64,000 nucleotides of DNA, taken from the NCBI GenBank assembly GCA_902773835.1, contig CACYFZ010000002.1, positions 62,001 through 126,000 on the forward strand, read 5' to 3'. This stretch comes from an uncultured Eubacteriales bacterium. Lineage in GTDB: Bacteria; Bacillota; Clostridia; Peptostreptococcales; Anaerovoracaceae. How positions within the stretch are numbered: position 1 is the stretch's first letter; each line of letters opens with the position of its first letter. Position numbers and translations under genes: made by a program. Below, piece by piece: positions 53,450 to 62,211 of this stretch. The notes beneath the pieces were generated by a model. It searched no databases, was not told where the DNA came from, and saw nothing but the letters and a program-made list of their open reading frames with translations.

Positions 53450-54684
53450 TAATCAAGCCCCTCCGATCTGTTAAAAATATTTGATTCTATTCTGCCTCTC
53501 GCGGATTTCAGAGCACCGTCTTCCCCCAAGAGGTAAATACCAGGCAGGTCTCTGCTCAGGAAAAGCGACATGCACTCATAAAGAGAGTAGGCCCCCGTCT
53601 GATGAAAAACCAGCGTGTCTCCGATACCGATTGCTTGGCCGAAGTCTGCGTTTCTGGCAATTACATCAGCGGTGGTGCAGAGACTGCCGCATATGGTCCA
53701 TCCCTCGTCGGAATGATCGTCTTCGGTGCGATGGTATGAATCCGCAGGCTTGTTATTTTTCAGAAGATCCATGAAAGGTATCTGCATGCCCTGCATCTGT
53801 CCGAAGTAGCGGAGCTGATGTGAGCCTCCGTCTATAATTGCATAATTAATATCATCATTTCTCTTGGTGTCGACCACCTTTGAGAAATAATGTCCGCAAG
53901 ATGCCGCGAAGAATCTTCCCATCTCCACAGTAAGCTCGGCATGCGACGCGAGCTCCCTGAGACTCTGAGCAACTTCGCCGAGCATGGCCACCTCTGATTG
54001 CAGAGCTTCTTCTTTTGACTGTATATCCCTGTCATGGAACATATAAGCAGGAAGACCCGTGCCGTATTCTATGCGGGGAAGGGCGAGCCCGGATTCCTCT
54101 CGGAGCTCTTCTATATATCTTTCAAGGAAGTTTAACTCTTTAATTATCTCCTTTGCTTTGTGCTTTTGAGTGCCGGTAAAGAAATGAATGCCGACAAAAT
54201 CAAGCGCAGGGTAGCCAGCGTGGCCTTTGAGTATGCCCGGCAGGGACTTTCTGTCTATACCGAACTGACTGTTTGCCGATGCACGGACCAGCACTTTTGC
54301 CCTCATGCTGCGCTCATCTGCGGCGGAATTGATCATCTCAAGGTGGAGCAGACTTTCTGCTGTCAATACTCCTACACCGTAGTCCAGCGCCGTGCCGATA
54401 TCTTCGATGCCTTTGTTAAGACCGGAGTAAATAATCATGGCAGGGTCGACCCCGAGATCCATGCATATTTTCAGCTCTCCGGGACTGCAAACCTCGACTG
54501 CCGAAAACTCGTCAGGCAGCATGGCAAGCAAATAAGGATTTGCCTTAATCGAATAGCAAATCTTTACGTCGGGCCCGAGGATCTCTACTGTCTTTTGAGC
54601 CCTCTCCCTGAACTCTCCGCCGCTGAAAACATAGGCGGGGATTTCTATTTGTCCGGAGATTTTTTCAAAGTTCAGTGATTCCAT
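53449..54684 (-). CDS. fold-III PLP decarboxylase-like protein in a Dlt-like operon
   Basis: A 411-residue protein of the diaminopimelate/ornithine decarboxylase fold. Lys47 in YSIKANP is the PLP lysine, HFFTG (near 167-171) lies where DAP decarboxylase has HIGSQ, EMGRFF is the PLP-phosphate arginine/glycine region and CGSLCTTADV (Cys336) fits the active-site cysteine of the partner subunit. GAYSLYE matches the C-terminal conserved tyrosine region. The motif set is closer to the BtrK/exosortase-linked branch, where the enzyme decarboxylates a carrier-bound amino acid, than to free-DAP decarboxylases. Its place between the carrier protein and MBOAT genes suggests it acts on the carrier-tethered group. 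Alternatively it is a biosynthetic enzyme for a free diamine. Confidence 0.7.
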   Translation of the reverse strand: MESLNFEKISGQIEIPAYVFSGGEFRERAQKTVEILGPDVKICYSIKANPYLLAMLPDEFSAVEVCSPGELKICMDLGVDPAMIIYSGLNKGIEDIGTALDYGVGVLTAESLLHLEMINSAADERSMRAKVLVRASANSQFGIDRKSLPGILKGHAGYPALDFVGIHFFTGTQKHKAKEIIKELNFLERYIEELREESGLALPRIEYGTGLPAYMFHDRDIQSKEEALQSEVAMLGEVAQSLRELASHAELTVEMGRFFAASCGHYFSKVVDTKRNDDINYAIIDGGSHQLRYFGQMQGMQIPFMDLLKNNKPADSYHRTEDDHSDEGWTICGSLCTTADVIARNADFGQAIGIGDTLVFHQTGAYSLYECMSLFLSRDLPGIYLLGEDGALKSARGRIESNIFNRSEGLD

Positions 54685-54722
54685 TGAGTTACGTTAATTC
54701 CCTTCACTCAAATGATGCAGGC

Positions 54723-54956
54723 TTAAAAATCGTCGTCCTGCAGGCGCTCTATCATTTCCCACATGGCTTCTACTGAGTCAAAGTTCTCCGGTACGAGGTC
54801 TGCTGGCTTTACCTTTACATCAAATTCGTCGCCTATTTCAGTAACCAGGCTGATGATGTCGAAGGATTCGAGCAATCTGTCTGTGACCAGCTTCTTTTCA
54901 TTTTTGAAATCTATATCCGGTCTCATGTTTTCCAAGATTTCCAATAGTTGATCCAT
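54723..54956 (-). CDS. acyl/aminoacyl carrier protein (DltC-like)
   Basis: A 77-residue acidic carrier protein with the helical-bundle pattern of ACP/PCP/DltC. RLLESFDIISLV holds the phosphopantetheine serine, Ser31, in the usual D/E-S-x-D position after helix 1. The later element GDEFDVKVKPADLVPENFDSVEAM is typical of carriers in Dlt-like operons. It would carry the group activated by the AMP ligase at 54971 and pass it to the MBOAT at 51809. Stop and start of neighbours lie within 14 bases (upstream) and 38 bases (downstream). GGAGAAGAC precedes the start. Confidence 0.85.
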   Translation of the reverse strand: MDQLLEILENMRPDIDFKNEKKLVTDRLLESFDIISLVTEIGDEFDVKVKPADLVPENFDSVEAMWEMIERLQDDDF

Positions 54957-54970
54957 AGTCTTCTCCTTTT

Positions 54971-56395
54971 TTATTTAACAGCCAGCGCTTCAACTGCCTT
55001 TCTGTCTATTTTACCGTTCGGAAGGCGCGGCATTTCTTCAAGATTAAGTATTTTGCGAGGCACCATGTAAGACGGAAGTTCGGAACGCAGCGTCAGAGCT
55101 ATATCTCTGCTTGATGCGCTGCCCGTGTAGAACAGGAAGATGGTCTTGGCTCCCTCGTTATACACGCACATGCAGTCGTTAAGCCCGTCTATAAGCATGG
55201 ATTTTTGTTCGATCTTTTCAGGCTCTATGCGATGTCCGAGATGTTTGAACTGCCGGTCTTTTCTGCCGAGGAAGTAATAATTGCCGTCAGCGTCCTTCCT
55301 GCCTATGTCTCCTGTCCTGTATATCCTCTCTCTGTAATGCGCTTCGAGAGGATTGTCCATAAAGGCGGCTGCTGTCTGGTCCGGTGCATCATAGTATCCA
55401 AGCGCAAGGGCAGGGCCTTTGATGCAGATCTCGCCGGTATCACCGAGAGCAGGCTCCTTGTCATCCGCATCGAGAAGCAACATCTGATAATGTTTATAAG
55501 GTCTGCCTATGGAGATATTCTCATCCGCATCCACGGGATGATCTATCACATAGTATGAGCAGGAACCCGTGGCCTCTGTCGGACCGTATTGATTGATAAA
55601 CACCGTGCCCGGGAATGCATCCTGCCATTTACGAAGCAGGGGGTTGGATATGACAGAGCCCGAATAAACCACGCGTCTTAGAGGTGGCAAACTCGAGGCG
55701 CCCATCTTCCCGCCCTCATCAACATCGAAGGCACCGAGCTTGGCAGGTATTTCGAGACCTGTTGAACTCCAGCACAGAGTCGTGACTCCGGCATCGGCAA
55801 GCCTTTCAATAAGCTGCACAGGCATGGCAAACTCACTCGGATCAAGCATTACAGTTGTCGCGCCGGTGATAAGAGGGAGATAGAGATCCCGAATTGCAGC
55901 TATATAGTCGAATGGTGCCTGGTTGCCTATTACATCCGAATCGTTTAAGCCTATTACATCATTGAGGCCGTCCAGATAACAAAGCATAGAGTGATGGGAT
56001 GTAAGAACACCCTTAGGTTTTCCTGTAGAGCCGGATGTAAAGAGAACATATATTGGCGAACCCTCCGTTATTGTGTTGTAGGATTTATCAATTGCCTCTT
56101 CATCTGCGGGAGTCTTTACCGCATCCTCCATAAGAATAATTTTACCTTCAAATCCGAGGGCCTCTGCTTGTCGGAAATGCTCCTTGTCCACCAGCATAGT
56201 GTCAGCCTTAATAACTTCCAGTATCTGACGAAGCCTGGCGTCGGGCGCTGTAGGATCCATCGGCGCATAAAAACATCCGGACATAGCGATTCCGAGGAAA
56301 CATGCCGGTGTATAGAAACTTCGGGATGCCAGCACTACAACAGGGCGCCCGATTTGTTCATTATTAATAATTGATGTTGCTGCAGACTTAGCCAT
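54971..56395 (-). CDS. AMP-forming amino-acid ligase (DltA-like), open part after an upstream in-frame stop
   Basis: The adenylation enzyme of the Dlt-like operon, read from the first ATG (56395) to 54971, 474 residues. LFTSGSTGKPKGV, NQYGPTEATGS, YRTGDIG and PNGKID are the core adenylation motifs. The canonical N-terminus is missing: homologous sequence (FPDKAAYISKENSLTFSDL) continues upstream to a TAA at 56459-56461. In DltA the A4 region reads NQAPFSFDLSVMD with a substrate-binding Asp; here it is NQAPFDYIAAIRD, and the DltA FCGE element is YSGS, so a substrate other than D-alanine is possible. It should load the carrier protein at 54723. If the stop is real, activity depends on internal initiation. 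Confidence 0.78.
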   Translation of the reverse strand: MAKSAATSIINNEQIGRPVVVLASRSFYTPACFLGIAMSGCFYAPMDPTAPDARLRQILEVIKADTMLVDKEHFRQAEALGFEGKIILMEDAVKTPADEEAIDKSYNTITEGSPIYVLFTSGSTGKPKGVLTSHHSMLCYLDGLNDVIGLNDSDVIGNQAPFDYIAAIRDLYLPLITGATTVMLDPSEFAMPVQLIERLADAGVTTLCWSSTGLEIPAKLGAFDVDEGGKMGASSLPPLRRVVYSGSVISNPLLRKWQDAFPGTVFINQYGPTEATGSCSYYVIDHPVDADENISIGRPYKHYQMLLLDADDKEPALGDTGEICIKGPALALGYYDAPDQTAAAFMDNPLEAHYRERIYRTGDIGRKDADGNYYFLGRKDRQFKHLGHRIEPEKIEQKSMLIDGLNDCMCVYNEGAKTIFLFYTGSASSRDIALTLRSELPSYMVPRKILNLEEMPRLPNGKIDRKAVEALAVK

Positions 56396-56500
56396 TGAAA
56401 GAAGGTCGCTGAAAGTAAGCGAATTCTCTTTACTGATATAGGCAGCCTTGTCCGGAAATTAGGATGCAGCGTGATTAAGATGTTCTATGATTGTGTACAA
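56396..56500 (-). other. 5-prime part of the adenylation gene, interrupted by an in-frame TAA
   Basis: Reading the minus strand from TTG at 56500 gives LYTIIEHLNHAAS, then TAA (56459-56461), then FPDKAAYISKENSLTFS joined in frame to the ATG at 56395. This is the expected start of a DltA-type enzyme with Gln (CAA) replaced by a stop. AGGAAG six bases before the TTG supports it as the true start. Either the gene is a nonsense mutant, the read has an error, or the stop is suppressed. Confidence 0.7.
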
Positions 56501-56570
56501 ACGAACTTCCTATTAAATACTAAAGAAATACCGTAACTATAATCTTGAGTATATTCATATTATATGTATT

Positions 56571-56604
56571 TTACAAGTAAACAATCAGTGATTATAATCT
56601 GCAT
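56571..56604 (+). promoter_or_regulatory. promoter ending six bases before the ATG (possible leaderless mRNA)
   Basis: TTACAA at 56571-56576, 16-base spacer, TATAAT at 56593-56598, then CTGCAT and the ATG at 56605. There is no ribosome binding site between them. Confidence 0.55.
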
Positions 56605-58602
56605 ATGGGCAAAAAACGCGCGATATCATTAATTGCTATATTGTTGACGCTATGCTTCGTTGCGGGAGCGTGGCTTCTTTTGTTTGAAGGTCGATCCGAT
56701 ACAGATGGCAGCAAATCGGCAGATGAAGCAAGCAAAGCTGCTTTAGAGATTATCTCCGAAGGCAGCGATGAAGTGTCTGAGGGCTCTATCGCGTCAGTAG
56801 AAAGTATTCTCGGTGATTGGATTACTGCAGACAGAGTATATTCTCATCGCGGAAGCGCAGGCTCGAATGAGCACAGCTTCGAAGCTTATGATGCCGCTAT
56901 TGAGGCGGGCTCTCATAATATAGAGCAGGATGTTGTCATTTCTAAGGATGGTACTTTGTATGTATCCCATGATTTAACAGCCGCTGCAATGACAGGAGAT
57001 GGAAGAGCTTATTCGGATATGACAGATGCAGAGATAGATTCTCTGACAACAAATTCCGGAGGGCACATTTTAAAGCTCAGTGAGGTCTTCGAGAAATACG
57101 GGAACAGAGTACATTACTTAATTGAGCTTAAGTCGGAAGATGACGCAACTATAGAAGCATTTAAGGATGTTATAGATAAAAATGAAGTCGAGGGAATAAT
57201 CACTGTTCAATCAACAGATCTAAAGGTGCTGAACAAATTGGAAGATATATACCCGGAGATGCCGAAACTTTATCTTTGCAAGACGCAGTCTGATGTAAGC
57301 ACGGGAATCAACTCCGATGTCACAGACAGTGTGTGTGTAAGCAATGGCTTGGTTTCTCAGTCTAATTGCGATGCTGTGCATGACGCCGGAAAAGACTTTT
57401 CCGCATGGACTCTCGACAGCGAATATGAGATAACGAATGCCATAGATATCGGAGCGGATTCATATTTTACAAATGATACGTCTCTTGCAATTGAGTTGGA
57501 GAAAAAGCTAAGACCGTTCAGGATAAAAACTCAGAGCGCTGACGGTCACAGCACCATATTCTTCGCATCTGATTATCAGCCGGAAGAGGGCTTCGACGCA
57601 CCTAAAGATACTTTGGCAGCGTTGCTATCGTCAGCCATATCGGACGGAAAGACTCCCGACGCAGTCGTAATGTGCGGAGACTATACAAATGAGCACGGAC
57701 TATACGACTACCAACTTAGTCCCGATGATTCAATAAACGAGATTAAAGAAGTCGTGAGAGAAGCGGCTCCGGAAGTGAAAGGCAGCAATATGATTTTCGT
57801 ACAGGGAAATCACGATGCTATGGGTGATTTGATTTCACAAAGCGGACTTCATGAATATGACAACTATTTGATATATGTCTTAAATACAGAGGAAGACTTC
57901 CCTTGGAGCCAGGGGAAAACAGCCGGCAGTTATGACAAGGTCAGTGCTGCAGCAACAGATATGAAGGAGTGCTTCGACAAACTAATTGCCGAAGGGGAGA
58001 CCAGACCCGTGTTTATTGCAGGTCATGTGCCGCTACACTACTCCGCACGCACATCATCCAGGCACTCTACGGGAGATAATCTATACTCATCGCTCATATT
58101 TGATGTCGTAAATGAGGCGGCCGGATCGCTGGATATAATATATATGCACGGACATAATCACAATAAAGGTTGGGACTGTTATATGGGTGGTGCCGCTGCA
58201 TACAAGGCGGTCGGTGACGAAATCATTATTCCGGTGTTTCATGACGGAGACAAAACAACAGATGATTTCGAAGAAAAAACATTGAACTTCACATATTTAA
58301 ACGCCGGATATACAGGATATTATATGAACTGCGCCGCATCAGACTATGACGGCGAATCATATAAAGCGGCAGATGAGACACTGACGGCTACGGTCTGCGA
58401 AGTCTACAAGGACAGAATTGAGATTACCCGTTATGATACGGAAGGACGACATGTTCTCGGTGCCGCCGGAGAAGCCAATCCGTATAAAGACGGAATCGAC
58501 AAAGATATTATAGGACAAGAGTACTACAGCAAAGAAACTGAAAGTCCGGCGGTAATAAAAAGAAAAGATGTAAAAGAAGAAGCACTCGATGATGCTGCGT
58601 AG
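56605..58602 (+). CDS. membrane-anchored GDPD-metallophosphatase fusion
   Basis: A 665-residue exported protein with one N-terminal transmembrane helix (6-26). Residues about 75-300 form a glycerophosphodiester phosphodiesterase domain: SHRGSAGSNEHSFEAY (catalytic His-Arg), NIEQDVVISKDGTLYVSHD (metal Glu-Asp and second His) and LIELKSED. Residues about 315-640 are a calcineurin-like metallophosphatase: ASDYQ, VVMCGDYT, GNHDAM, AGHVPLHY and MHGHNHN cover the metal-binding motifs. GDPD enzymes can cut glycerophosphate polymers or glycerophosphodiesters; the second domain could release phosphate from the product, so one protein could degrade or recycle teichoic-acid-type polymer. The fusion is unusual. 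The gene lacks a ribosome binding site. Confidence 0.78.
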   Translation: MGKKRAISLIAILLTLCFVAGAWLLLFEGRSDTDGSKSADEASKAALEIISEGSDEVSEGSIASVESILGDWITADRVYSHRGSAGSNEHSFEAYDAAIEAGSHNIEQDVVISKDGTLYVSHDLTAAAMTGDGRAYSDMTDAEIDSLTTNSGGHILKLSEVFEKYGNRVHYLIELKSEDDATIEAFKDVIDKNEVEGIITVQSTDLKVLNKLEDIYPEMPKLYLCKTQSDVSTGINSDVTDSVCVSNGLVSQSNCDAVHDAGKDFSAWTLDSEYEITNAIDIGADSYFTNDTSLAIELEKKLRPFRIKTQSADGHSTIFFASDYQPEEGFDAPKDTLAALLSSAISDGKTPDAVVMCGDYTNEHGLYDYQLSPDDSINEIKEVVREAAPEVKGSNMIFVQGNHDAMGDLISQSGLHEYDNYLIYVLNTEEDFPWSQGKTAGSYDKVSAAATDMKECFDKLIAEGETRPVFIAGHVPLHYSARTSSRHSTGDNLYSSLIFDVVNEAAGSLDIIYMHGHNHNKGWDCYMGGAAAYKAVGDEIIIPVFHDGDKTTDDFEEKTLNFTYLNAGYTGYYMNCAASDYDGESYKAADETLTATVCEVYKDRIEITRYDTEGRHVLGAAGEANPYKDGIDKDIIGQEYYSKETESPAVIKRKDVKEEALDDAA

Positions 58603-58617
58603 AGTATAATAAGAGGC

Positions 58618-59709
58618 ATGGGAAAGAAAAAAGGAAGAGTCGCGATTATAAGTCGCGAGAGCAACAAGAAAACAATAGATGTAAGAATGTTGGAGGAGGA
58701 GCTTCGCAGACGCGGAGTTAAAGTGCAGACTCTGTGCAAACTTCTTACTAAAGATAAATCTATTAAGTCCCTCGGATATATCGGACATGTAATCAAGCAA
58801 GAGGCAGCTATACTTCGTGCAGATGTTGTCGTACTTGATACATACTGTATACCTGCCAGCATGATTCCGCACGGAAAGGGAACTAAGATTATTCAGATGT
58901 GGCATGCTTTGGCTGCGATTAAAAAATTCGGCTGGCAGACAGTAGGAAAGAAAGACGGCAGCAGCGAGAAGACGGCTAAACTTATGAAGATGCATAAGGG
59001 CTATGATTATGTTATAGCTTCAAGTGACATAACTGCAGAGCATTTCAGTGAAGGATTCAGGACAGACAGATCTAAAACAGTTAAGCAAGGACTTCCTCGA
59101 ATAGACTATATAAAAAGTGTATCTTCAGGCAGTTTGAGGAGCGAGATACAAAACCGAATATACGGAAGGTATCCGTCACTGGAAAAAAGTGATAAGAAGT
59201 TGGTGCTCTATGCACCTACTTTCAGAAGAAATTCAGATGTCAGCAGTGACATCGCAGCTCTGGCAGATGCAATAAATTACGAAAATTATAATCTTGTTGT
59301 GAAATTGCACCCGGTTTATAGAGGGACGGATATATCCGATGGATATCCGAACGTGATATTCGATGATGACTTCAAATCCTTTGATTGGCTGTCTGTTGCG
59401 GATGTCATAATCAGTGATTATTCATCTCTCGTAGTGGAGGCGACGCTTGCAGACAAGCCGCTGTACCTGTATACATTTGATATTGAAGAATACATTGCAG
59501 GCACCGGCCTTAATACCGACTTCAGTAAAGAGCCTATTGCTCCGTACGTGTTTAAGGATCCGAGCGATCTGGCGGCCGAGTTGGATAAACCATACGACAT
59601 GTCAAAGCTGCATGCATTCAGAGACAGATACATAGATATCGATATCGGGGAAGGTGAAGGCAATTACTGCACTGCTAAACTGGCAGATTTTATAGAATCA
59701 GTTATCTAG
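58618..59709 (+). CDS. CDP-glycerol glycerophosphotransferase-like protein (TagB-like, single module)
   Basis: A 363-residue, single-module member of the family also found at 9154. IIQMWHALAAIKKFGW corresponds to the active-site His region, LYAPTFRRNSDVSSDIA, VKLHPVYRGTDI and VIISDYSSLVVEA to the C-terminal nucleotide-binding part. It lacks the usual N-terminal membrane-association segment seen in TagF. It would transfer one or a few glycerol-phosphate-type units, so it could act as primer enzyme (TagB role) for the large polymerase at 9154. The ATG lies 16 bases after the GDPD stop; the start lacks a well-spaced ribosome binding site (AGAGGC is only one base away). Confidence 0.8.
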   Translation: MGKKKGRVAIISRESNKKTIDVRMLEEELRRRGVKVQTLCKLLTKDKSIKSLGYIGHVIKQEAAILRADVVVLDTYCIPASMIPHGKGTKIIQMWHALAAIKKFGWQTVGKKDGSSEKTAKLMKMHKGYDYVIASSDITAEHFSEGFRTDRSKTVKQGLPRIDYIKSVSSGSLRSEIQNRIYGRYPSLEKSDKKLVLYAPTFRRNSDVSSDIAALADAINYENYNLVVKLHPVYRGTDISDGYPNVIFDDDFKSFDWLSVADVIISDYSSLVVEATLADKPLYLYTFDIEEYIAGTGLNTDFSKEPIAPYVFKDPSDLAAELDKPYDMSKLHAFRDRYIDIDIGEGEGNYCTAKLADFIESVI

Positions 59710-59728
59710 CCAATACAGAAAGTGATAT

Positions 59729-61009
59729 ATGAGCACAAATAAAAGAGACAAGAAACGTTTAAGCAATAGATATAAGAGGATAAGAGCAGTTCTGTTTCTG
59801 CTCTTGTTTGCTGTTATACTCATAACTCTGTTTTCGGAGAGAGAGCTGTCAGGCTTTGACAGGTCTTCTATGAAGGAAATAGGTGACCCTAACGCAAAGG
59901 TTCCCGAACTGAAAGCAGAGGGAGCAGAACTATACTGCGTCAATATGGAAGAGGCGATATATCAGAAGAATGCAGATGAAAAAATCGATCCTTACAGCAT
60001 AACCAAAATCCTTACGTGTTATATAGCACTTGAGAATTTGGAACCTGATGAAATGGTTACCGTCTCGGAACATGCGGCAACACCGCTCGAAGACGGTACG
60101 ACAATTTGGCTCAAAGAAGGTGAGAAAATCAGCGTGAAAGATCTTCTCTACGGGGCCATGCTTGAGTCCGGAAATGATGCAGCTACTGCCTTGGCGGAAG
60201 CAGTTTCCGGAAGCGAAGAGAAATTTGCAGATGTGATGAATGAGCAGGCCAAGGAATGGGGCTGTGAGAACACACATTTCGTAAATGCCAACGGATGGAA
60301 AAATAAGAATCACTATACGACAGCACACGATTTCGCTATCATAACTGCCAGGTGTTTTGAAAATGAAGAACTGTGTGAAATCGCAATGACGGAGGAATAC
60401 ACTTCCGATGCTACCAATATGTCAGAGGCCAGGACTTTCGAGAGCCACACTTTAAGCGGGAAAAAGATAGAAAACCTCGTCGGAGGAAAGACAGGCGGCT
60501 GGACGAGCAAGGATATGTCCTTGGCGGTTAAGTTTAAAAAAGGCAACTTGGAAGGGGTCGTAGTCGTGCTCAGAACCCCAAAGAGAAAGAATGACGTCAA
60601 CAAGCTGATTGCTGTCAGTCAGGACCTTACTCCCGGATATACGGTGACGGAAGAAGGCTCTGAAGTATGCGAAGCGAGGGTGAAAGGCGGAAAAACAACA
60701 AAGACCAAGCTGTGCGCATCGGAAACTATTAACGCATATCCGAAAGATCACAAACGAAAAGGTATTAAGGTAAAATTTGACAGAGACAAGATAGAGGCCC
60801 CTGTCAAAGCAGGTACGGTAGTCGGTACATATACCGTGTATGAGAATGAGGATAAGCTTCAAACGGGTAAATTGATGGCTATGGAAGACATAGAAAAAGG
60901 ATGGTTCCCATCAGCTTTCTATATTTCCAACAGAACAACAGCCCTGCTCGGAGCAGTCATTATTCTCTGGATGTTACTTCTCGCTGTTTTAAAAAGGACG
61001 AATATATAA
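59729..61009 (+). CDS. D-alanyl-D-alanine carboxypeptidase (PBP5/DacA type)
   Basis: A 426-residue serine peptidase of the S11 family that trims pentapeptides in peptidoglycan. One transmembrane segment at about 19-38 and a second near the C-terminus (about 400-420) anchor it; the active-site triad is SITK (Ser90, Lys93), SGN (Ser147) and KTG (Lys254). The C-terminal part after residue 285 is the beta-rich PBP5 tail with repeats, ending with a membrane helix and short basic end. GAAAGTGATAT precedes the ATG. It ends one base before the acyltransferase ATG, so the two are translationally coupled, although their functions differ. Confidence 0.88.
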   Translation: MSTNKRDKKRLSNRYKRIRAVLFLLLFAVILITLFSERELSGFDRSSMKEIGDPNAKVPELKAEGAELYCVNMEEAIYQKNADEKIDPYSITKILTCYIALENLEPDEMVTVSEHAATPLEDGTTIWLKEGEKISVKDLLYGAMLESGNDAATALAEAVSGSEEKFADVMNEQAKEWGCENTHFVNANGWKNKNHYTTAHDFAIITARCFENEELCEIAMTEEYTSDATNMSEARTFESHTLSGKKIENLVGGKTGGWTSKDMSLAVKFKKGNLEGVVVVLRTPKRKNDVNKLIAVSQDLTPGYTVTEEGSEVCEARVKGGKTTKTKLCASETINAYPKDHKRKGIKVKFDRDKIEAPVKAGTVVGTYTVYENEDKLQTGKLMAMEDIEKGWFPSAFYISNRTTALLGAVIILWMLLLAVLKRTNI

Positions 61010-62170
61010 ATGCAGAGGATATATAAATACGATAACGTAAAAGCCCTTCTCATTTTCCTGGTAGTGGTAGGACACATGACATCTGACTATGTGTCCGATT
61101 CTCATTTGGTGCGCTGGGTTACTCTGTGGATATATATGTTCCATATGCCGGCGTTTATTTTCATTTCCGGTTTGATGCATAAACAGTATATTACAGAAGA
61201 GAGAGCATCGCTTGGCGCTAAAGGTGAGACCAAGTTCCGTGCGGATAAAGCGTTGGGATTCTTTTTGTGCGGATATGCATTAAAAGTCTTTCTTCAGATT
61301 TCAAGAACATGGATGGGGCAGAATCCGATCTGGTACTGGATAGAAGAGGGCGGCATTCCGTGGTATCTGTTTGTTATGGCAGAGTATGAGCTTCTGTTTT
61401 ATCTGCTGAGACGAATTGACGGCGGCCGGGAAGGCAAAGGCCTCAAGCCGTGGATGGCGATAACGGGAGCCTTTGCTATAAGTGCGGTCATAGGTTACTT
61501 TCCTTCAGTCGGGGATGTTTTATGTCTCTCTCGCATGATTAACTTCCTGCCTATATACATGCTGGGATATTACATGGATATGAGATCGTTCCTGGAGTTC
61601 ATAGATCAGAAAAAGTATAAAGCAGCAGGTGTTATAGTGATTATACTATCCCTGGTAATATGCTATTTGCTGCCTTGGGGCGGATACAGTCTGCGAAAAT
61701 GGTTTACAGGCAGAAGATCATATGAATTTCTTTCCGACTTTTTCGGAAGCTACGCTATAACTTTCGGCTGGGCTATAAGACTGGCTGTATGGGCCTTTGC
61801 TATACTGCTCAGTCTGGCGATTATTGCAGTGATACCGAATTGTGACCTCAAATATATAACGACTGTCGGAGCAAGCACTTTAAACGTTTATTTCTGGCAC
61901 AGGCCTCTCTGCTATCTTTTCAGAAACTGGGCGGTACTGCCTAAACTATGTGTGCTTTTCGGGGGCACATATGATGCGTCGGCTGCGGGAACAGCCAAAG
62001 GACTCGCATTTGGTGGCAGCCTATGGTCCATGACGGCAGCATTTATAGTTTATATTCTCATCGCTGCTGCAATGACGGCTTTCTTTAGTCTGAAAGTGTT
62101 CGGACATCCGTGTAATGATTTGATGATACTTGCGAGAGTAATTGCCAGAAAAGCTGCAAAAAAGCAGTAG
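61010..62170 (+). CDS. membrane acyltransferase, acyltransferase-3 family
   Basis: A 386-residue polytopic acyltransferase-3 family protein related to fucose-4-O-acetylase-type enzymes. YKYDNVKALLIFLVVVGHMTSDY (split by the helix) contains the family's basic residue and catalytic His; FHMPAFIFISGL is the second conserved element. About ten membrane helices follow, and a basic tail ends the protein. No SGNH domain is fused. The ATG abuts the carboxypeptidase stop and no terminator follows until the rpsF promoter. It likely adds acetyl groups to a wall polymer sugar. It is not close to the acyltransferase at 255 beyond the family level. Confidence 0.8.
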   Translation: MQRIYKYDNVKALLIFLVVVGHMTSDYVSDSHLVRWVTLWIYMFHMPAFIFISGLMHKQYITEERASLGAKGETKFRADKALGFFLCGYALKVFLQISRTWMGQNPIWYWIEEGGIPWYLFVMAEYELLFYLLRRIDGGREGKGLKPWMAITGAFAISAVIGYFPSVGDVLCLSRMINFLPIYMLGYYMDMRSFLEFIDQKKYKAAGVIVIILSLVICYLLPWGGYSLRKWFTGRRSYEFLSDFFGSYAITFGWAIRLAVWAFAILLSLAIIAVIPNCDLKYITTVGASTLNVYFWHRPLCYLFRNWAVLPKLCVLFGGTYDASAAGTAKGLAFGGSLWSMTAAFIVYILIAAAMTAFFSLKVFGHPCNDLMILARVIARKAAKKQ

Positions 62171-62177
62171 AAATCTA

Positions 62178-62205
62178 TTGATTTTTGAATGCTTTCATAT
62201 ATAAT
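62178..62205 (+). promoter_or_regulatory. promoter of rpsF-ssb-rpsR
   Basis: TTGATT at 62178-62183, 16-base spacer, TATAAT at 62200-62205, followed by an 80-base leader. Confidence 0.7.
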
Positions 62206-62211
62206 TAGTGG

